Below are positions 30,824 to 34,145 of a stretch of 34,145 nt of DNA, one piece after another (position 1 is the stretch's first letter; each line of letters begins with the position of its first letter). The notes beneath the pieces were generated by a model. That model was not told where the DNA came from. It did no database searches and saw only the letters and a program-made list of their open reading frames with translations. This DNA is from an uncultured Clostridia bacterium. Lineage in GTDB: Bacteria > Bacillota > Clostridia > Christensenellales > CAG-917. The position numbers and the translations under genes are program-made. The DNA lies in assembly GCA_947589635.1 (NCBI GenBank), contig CANQCC010000004.1, forward strand, positions 1-34,145, written 5' to 3'.

Positions 30824-31780
30824 ATGACAAGCGTTTCCTTGTGCTCGGGAGTCCCGGTGATAACCGCCGCGGACGGCAAAGAGGTCGGTCGCATAAAAAA
30901 TGTATATTTTGACAAAATATCCAAAAGTTTTGTATATTTCGGCGTTTCGACGGGCGATGATATGGCGCTGCTCCCCGTAAAGAGCCGCGCCGTAAAAGAC
31001 GCGGCGATACTTGCATCGGCGGACGAGCTGCTTCCGTTTGACGAGGGTGCGGTCGCGGATTGCGCGGAGGGACTGCTCGGCATGAGGGTATATACTCTTG
31101 CGGGAGTTTTTAAGGGCGGTATAGCGGACGCGGCGTTTTCAAGCGACGGCAGGCTTGTCAAGCTTGTCCTTCCCGCCTGCGAGGTCTCCCCGAGCGCCAT
31201 AGCGACGATTGGCGACGTCGTCCTGATAAAGACAAGCAAGCCAAAGCGCACAAAACTTCCCCGCCCAAAAGAGGACTACCCTGTGACCATTGAGGAGACT
31301 GCAATCAACGCTTATCCAAACATAGCGCCTGACGGAGTGGGCGCTTCTTCGGCGGTAGACGGCGGCAGAGCGGGTTCTGCTCCTGCCGTGGCGGTTGACG
31401 GAGCGGATGCTACTCCTGCCGTGGCGCTTGGTAGTGTGGGTGTTGTTTCCTCCGCGGTCATTGGCGAGGCGGGCGCCCCTCCCGCCGTGGCGCTTGGCGG
31501 AGACGGGCCGCTGTTTTCGCAAGGCGCACTCAACAGGGTGCTCGGCGAAGAGGCGACCTATGCGCCCTACGACCCGCATATGCCTACGCGAGTCATTTGT
31601 GATTATGACTTTTTGCTTGGGCGCACTCTCGGCGCGGATCTTTATGCCTATTCGGGCGCACTTCTCGCGAAAAAGGGCGGCCTGATAGACGTAGCTACCG
31701 TGGAAAAAGCGCGCGCTCACGGCAAGCTTGTAGACCTCACGCTCAACAGCGTCAAAAAGTCAAACGCGTCTGTTTTATGA
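30824..31780 (+). CDS. PRC-barrel domain protein
   Basis: 318 aa. Residues about 5-75 (GVPVITAADGKEVGRIKNVYFDKISKSFVYFGV) and about 84-140 (LLGMRVYTLAGVFKGGIADAAFSSDGRLVKLV) are two PRC-barrel-like beta domains, as in small Clostridia proteins related to YlmC/YmxH. A low-complexity Ala/Gly/Val linker (about 160-230) with imperfect repeats (APAVAVDGAD, TPAVALGSVG, PPAVALGGDG) joins a C-terminal domain (RVICDYDFLLGRTLGADLYAYSGALLAKKGGLID) that may be a further barrel. No signal peptide. Ribosome site GAGAGGTG 4 nt before the ATG; TAAAAT at 30801 may be the -10. It overlaps the following peptidase gene by 4 bp (ATGA). Confidence 0.75.
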   Translation: MTSVSLCSGVPVITAADGKEVGRIKNVYFDKISKSFVYFGVSTGDDMALLPVKSRAVKDAAILASADELLPFDEGAVADCAEGLLGMRVYTLAGVFKGGIADAAFSSDGRLVKLVLPACEVSPSAIATIGDVVLIKTSKPKRTKLPRPKEDYPVTIEETAINAYPNIAPDGVGASSAVDGGRAGSAPAVAVDGADATPAVALGSVGVVSSAVIGEAGAPPAVALGGDGPLFSQGALNRVLGEEATYAPYDPHMPTRVICDYDFLLGRTLGADLYAYSGALLAKKGGLIDVATVEKARAHGKLVDLTLNSVKKSNASVL

Positions 31781-33204
31781 TATCGCCGCCGCCCCTGAAA
31801 AAGCAAATTTTTATGACGTTTTTTCGCGGAAAAATTTTGAGGGTCTGTCTTCTCGCCCTGCTTTTTGTATGCCTTATATGCGCGCTTTGCGCGTGCAATA
31901 AAAGCTCGCCTCGCCCCGCCTTTTCCCGCCCGATTTACGACATCAACATGACCTACGACGCCAAAGCGCACACAATAGACGCAAAACAGGAAACGCTTAT
32001 CCCACTGCCCGAAAAGATGACGGAAGACTACGTTTTGTTCAATCTGTACGCCAACGCGGTGGCGGGAGTTGGCGACGCAATAAGCGTTTCGGAGGTAAAA
32101 ATCAACAGAAAAAGCGTCGATTTTGAGATTTGCGGCAAAAACAATTGCTTTCTTAAGGCTCCGCTTTTGGGCGCGGATACGCTGTATGATATATGTTTCG
32201 AATATTCCGTAAACGTACCCGAAGAGAAGTTGCGCCTCGGCGTGAGCGACGGCGTCGCCTTGCTCTCGTTTTTCTATCCGTCGGCGGCGAGATACGACGG
32301 CGGTTGGAGAGAGAATGAATATCTTGAGATAGGCGATCCCTTCATGTCCGATTGCGCGGATTTTTATGTGACCCTGAAAACCTCGCCGTCCCTTGTCGCC
32401 GCGGCTTCGGGCGAGGTATCCCCCATGGATGACGAAGACGGCGTCTATGAGATCTGCGCGGAGGGCGTGCGCGATTTTGCGCTTGCGATAGGCGATTTTG
32501 AAGTCGCAAAGAAAGATATCCAAGTGGGCGGAAGAGATGTGGCTATAAAATACTTTTACTCGCAGGACGAGGCTTCGGACGCCACGCTTTCAAGAGCGGC
32601 GAACGCGGTCGAGATGTTTTCGCAGGCGTTTGGGGATTATCCCTACCCCGCCTTTTCGCTTGTGCAGGCGGATATAGACGGCGGAGGCGGCATGGAATAC
32701 GGCGCTTTTGCCACGGTCTCGCCGTCCGAAAGAGAAAATTATCTTGACGCGGTCGCCCATGAGGTAGCCCATCAATGGTGGTACGGCGCCGTCGGCAGCG
32801 ATCAGATAAACAGCGCGTGGCTTGACGAGGGGCTGAGCGAGTTTTGCACATACTATCTGGACTTCCTTGTGGGAGACAGGAAAAAATATGGCGACGCGAT
32901 AAAGGATATTTCAAGGTCATACTCGGCATTTGCGCAGGATCTGCGCCCCGCGGGCTTCTCGGAAAAGATGGAGCGCCCTCTGTCCTCCTTTCTCACGACG
33001 GGAGAGTATGTCGCCGTGGTCTATAAGCAAGGCGCGCTGTTGTTTGATATGATAAGAGGCCTTGTCGGAGACAAAAAGTTTGTCGCGGCAATGCGCGTCT
33101 ATTTTGAGGATAATAAGTTTGGCTTTGCGGACAAAAACTCGCTTATATCCGCCTTCAAAACACAAGGTTATGATATCTCGCCGATCCTGGCAGCGCGATT
33201 ATAA
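31777..33204 (+). CDS. M1-family zinc aminopeptidase-like lipoprotein
   Basis: 475 aa. A signal peptide with lipobox (CLICALCAC) anchors it outside the membrane. An N-terminal beta domain leads to the thermolysin-like core: the GGMEYGAF substrate motif (GAMEN-like), HEVAHQWW with zinc ligands His328 and His332, and the third ligand Glu351 in WLDEGLSEF, the exact HExxH-18x-E spacing of M1. It is shorter than the 850-900 aa housekeeping M1 enzymes and lacks their C-terminal helical domain. The ATG at 31777 overlaps the upstream TGA (ATGA), implying translational coupling; an internal ATG at 31813 has no ribosome site. It probably trims peptides at the cell surface. Confidence 0.9.
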   Translation: MISPPPLKKQIFMTFFRGKILRVCLLALLFVCLICALCACNKSSPRPAFSRPIYDINMTYDAKAHTIDAKQETLIPLPEKMTEDYVLFNLYANAVAGVGDAISVSEVKINRKSVDFEICGKNNCFLKAPLLGADTLYDICFEYSVNVPEEKLRLGVSDGVALLSFFYPSAARYDGGWRENEYLEIGDPFMSDCADFYVTLKTSPSLVAAASGEVSPMDDEDGVYEICAEGVRDFALAIGDFEVAKKDIQVGGRDVAIKYFYSQDEASDATLSRAANAVEMFSQAFGDYPYPAFSLVQADIDGGGGMEYGAFATVSPSERENYLDAVAHEVAHQWWYGAVGSDQINSAWLDEGLSEFCTYYLDFLVGDRKKYGDAIKDISRSYSAFAQDLRPAGFSEKMERPLSSFLTTGEYVAVVYKQGALLFDMIRGLVGDKKFVAAMRVYFEDNKFGFADKNSLISAFKTQGYDISPILAARL

Positions 33205-33479
33205 CGCTTTATCTGCTTCAAACGCCTCGGAAAATATAACCTGCTCAAATATACTCTCTTGAAGTAAAAGGTCGTGTTTTGCCGCATTTTTTGCCCTTAT
33301 GCCGCTTGCGTTAAGGTCAGACCGCGATGTTCAGATGTGAGGTTATGATGATTTGCAAATTCCGGCAATAAGATTATACCTCTTTGCAAAGTCATGACGA
33401 TAGGTTGCTTAATTTTGCCGCTCTCAATCGAGGTTTTAAGCCAAATCATTTATTGAAAAAGCAAAAATATAAAAATCTC
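33205..33479. other. Intergenic region upstream of tRNA-Asn
   Basis: About 275 bp with no gene that I can support. It shows recurring words (TTTTGCCG, TTTGCAAA) and a run-down sequence style like the other intergenic repeats, without a clear period. No clear terminator for the peptidase gene was found. Confidence 0.4.
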
Positions 33480-33509
33480 TTGACAAACGCCGCAAATAGA
33501 TATTATTAT
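33480..33509 (+). promoter_or_regulatory. tRNA-Asn promoter
   Basis: Consensus TTGACA (33480-33485), 18-nt spacer, TATTAT (33504-33509); TATAAT also occurs 3 nt later. The tRNA begins 17 nt downstream. Confidence 0.75.
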
Positions 33510-33526
33510 AATCAAGCATTAAATAT

Positions 33527-33602
33527 GCCTGTTTAGCTCAGTCGGTAGAGCATTCGGCTGTTAACCGAAGTGTCGGGGGTCCGAGTCCCTCAACAGGCGC
33601 CA
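33527..33602 (+). tRNA. tRNA-Asn (anticodon GTT), CCA encoded
   Basis: 76 nt. Acceptor GCCTGTT/AACAGGC (7 bp), D arm GCTC/GAGC, anticodon arm TTCGG-CTGTTAA-CCGAA with GTT, 5-nt variable loop, T arm GGGGG/CCCTC (one G-U), discriminator G and encoded CCA. The T loop reads TCCGAGT instead of TTCGAGT, so the base normally modified to pseudouridine 55 is C. Its 3' 21 bp are repeated 219 bp downstream. Confidence 0.95.
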
Positions 33603-33821
33603 AAAACACAACTATCGTCACTTTATGGGACGATAGTTTGTTTTTTATATACGTTTAAGAGGGACTCGAACGGGCGGATCAGCAAACAATCCGGTGAATT
33701 GTTTGCCCGCCCCGGCGTGATAGCGCAGTGAACGCAACGTCGTGCGGGACGTGTGTCATCCTCTCGTTCGGGCGGGTCGTAAAGCGCCACACAAGCGGAG
33801 CGAGTCCCTCAACAGGCGCCA
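33582..33821 (+). other. tRNA 3'-end direct repeat flanking a 219-bp-offset segment (candidate att remnant)
   Basis: CGAGTCCCTCAACAGGCG, extended by CCA to 21 bp, occurs at 33582-33602 (inside the tRNA) and at 33801-33821. Between them are the terminator, an inverted copy of the T-arm piece (GAGGGACTCGAAC, 33659-33671) and a long hairpin (GCAAACAAT / ATTGTTTGC at 33682-33706, with outer arms GGGCG / CGCCC). No ORF of substance lies inside. Confidence 0.65.
33610..33646 (+). terminator. Terminator following tRNA-Asn
   Basis: AACTATCGTC, 9-nt loop, GACGATAGTT, then TGTTTTTT: a perfect 10-bp stem. Confidence 0.85.
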
Positions 33822-33823
33822 CG

Positions 33824-33855
33824 AAAAACACGTCGTCTTGCGGCGTGTTTTTTTT
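33824..33855 (+). terminator. Second terminator, after the duplicated tRNA 3' end
   Basis: ACACGTCG, loop TCTTG, CGGCGTGT, then TTTTTTT; upstream AAAAA extends the stem. It stands 3 nt after the second tRNA-end copy, as the first does 7 nt after the tRNA. Confidence 0.8.
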
Positions 33856-33949
33856 GCATAAAGTTATATGTGATCTTTTTGAGATAATTTTCTGTTTTGT
33901 AAGTTTGTATTGTGGGCATACCCCTTCGATAACGTTGGATAGAAGGCTA

Positions 33950-34129
33950 TCGGGGTCCCCGCAAAATTGCGTAGCGAGTTTGTGGGGTAATGGATCGGGG
34001 TCCCCGCAAAATTGCGTAGCGAGTTTGTGGGGTAATGAATCGGGGTCCCCGCAAAATTGCGTAGCGAGTTTGTGGGGTAATGGATCGGGGTCCCCATAGA
34101 AAGGAGCGTAGCGAGTTTTATGGGGCACA
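33950..34129. repeat. 45-bp tandem repeat, four hairpin-forming units
   Basis: Units start at 33950, 33995, 34040 and 34085, exact 45-bp steps. The first three are almost identical (one base differs near each unit end); the fourth diverges in the stem but keeps GCGTAGCGAGTTT. Each folds as CCCCGCAAA ... TTTGTGGGG with an inner TTGC-GTA-GCGA stem. In unit 4 the arms become CCCCATA / TATGGGG, still paired. The ORFs crossing it exist because 45 is a multiple of three; they are not genes. Confidence 0.85.
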
Positions 34130-34145
34130 GATCCGCCCTCACTGC

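Noticed and set aside
33716-33821. Second tRNA gene formed by AGCGCAGT and the duplicated 3' end
   Set aside because: A D-arm-like word and the 3' acceptor strand are present, but no matching 5' acceptor strand or T arm can be folded.
33950-34129. CRISPR array
   Set aside because: Units are contiguous 45-bp copies with no unique spacers and no cas genes nearby.
33679-34142. ORFs of 92-149 aa across the 45-bp repeat (LATQFCGDPD and GSPQNCVASLWGN repeats)
   Set aside because: They exist in several frames only because the repeat length is a multiple of three; no ribosome site and no protein-like conservation.

Overview
The window is about 34 kb of a bacterial chromosome of moderate GC content. 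It most likely comes from an uncultured Gram-positive Clostridia-type Firmicute. Evidence: a GlgC/GlgD pair, Veg, an IspE (MEP pathway) kinase, a DUF3794 (SPOCS)/LysM protein, a CwlD-type amidase, a VanZ domain, an ECF sigma/RsgI-like pair, Gram-positive lipoproteins, and AGGAGG-type ribosome sites with sigmaA-type promoters. No species can be named from sequence alone. Coding density is high and most of it is ordinary core genome; there is no prophage, IS element or CRISPR array.

Layout. (1) 74-4383, minus: glycogen synthesis operon glgB-glgC-glgD behind one clear promoter. (2) 4524-7006, minus: response regulator then histidine kinase. (3) 7044-7858, plus: ispE, divergent from the two-component operon, apparently leaderless. 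(4) 8036-9833, minus: a MscS channel and a small single-pass membrane protein, separated by a 31-bp tandem repeat. (5) 10311-13594, plus: DUF3794/LysM protein and a MATE transporter. (6) 13618-14829, minus: ECF sigma factor and a membrane anti-sigma factor with an RsgI-like outer domain. (7) 15117-18128, plus: a 958-aa surface lipoprotein with InlB-type and GLUG repeats under a near-consensus promoter. (8) 18197-19526, plus: glmM. (9) 19564-20503: a degenerate 34-bp tandem repeat running into the 3' end of dapB (minus). (10) 20594-22598, plus: a membrane protein joining Ig-like domains to a VanZ domain, with a perfect 24-bp palindrome over its transcription start. (11) 22686-29678, minus: membrane-anchored phosphoesterase, veg, membrane-anchored subtilase, gltX, radC and an unknown 140-aa protein. 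(12) 29816-33204: cwlD (minus) and a PRC-barrel protein plus M1 peptidase (plus) diverge around a cluster of three DnaA boxes. (13) 33480-34145: tRNA-Asn(GTT), a second copy of its 3' end 219 bp downstream, and a 45-bp hairpin-forming tandem repeat.

Themes. Much of the window serves the envelope: glmM and ispE supply precursors, dapB lies on the lysine/diaminopimelate branch, cwlD trims peptidoglycan, and the proteases, phosphoesterase, VanZ protein and lipoproteins act at or outside the membrane. Four genes (ispE, the ECF sigma gene, glmM and the gene at 29643) have a -10 hexamer ending 6-7 nt before the start codon, so their mRNAs should be leaderless. Several intergenic regions hold short tandem or hairpin repeats of different period. 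The least conventional signals are the DnaA-box cluster at the switch of gene orientation, the tRNA 3'-end duplication with the hairpin array, the 34-bp array invading dapB, and the palindromic operator of the VanZ gene. No wholly new multi-gene system is evident.
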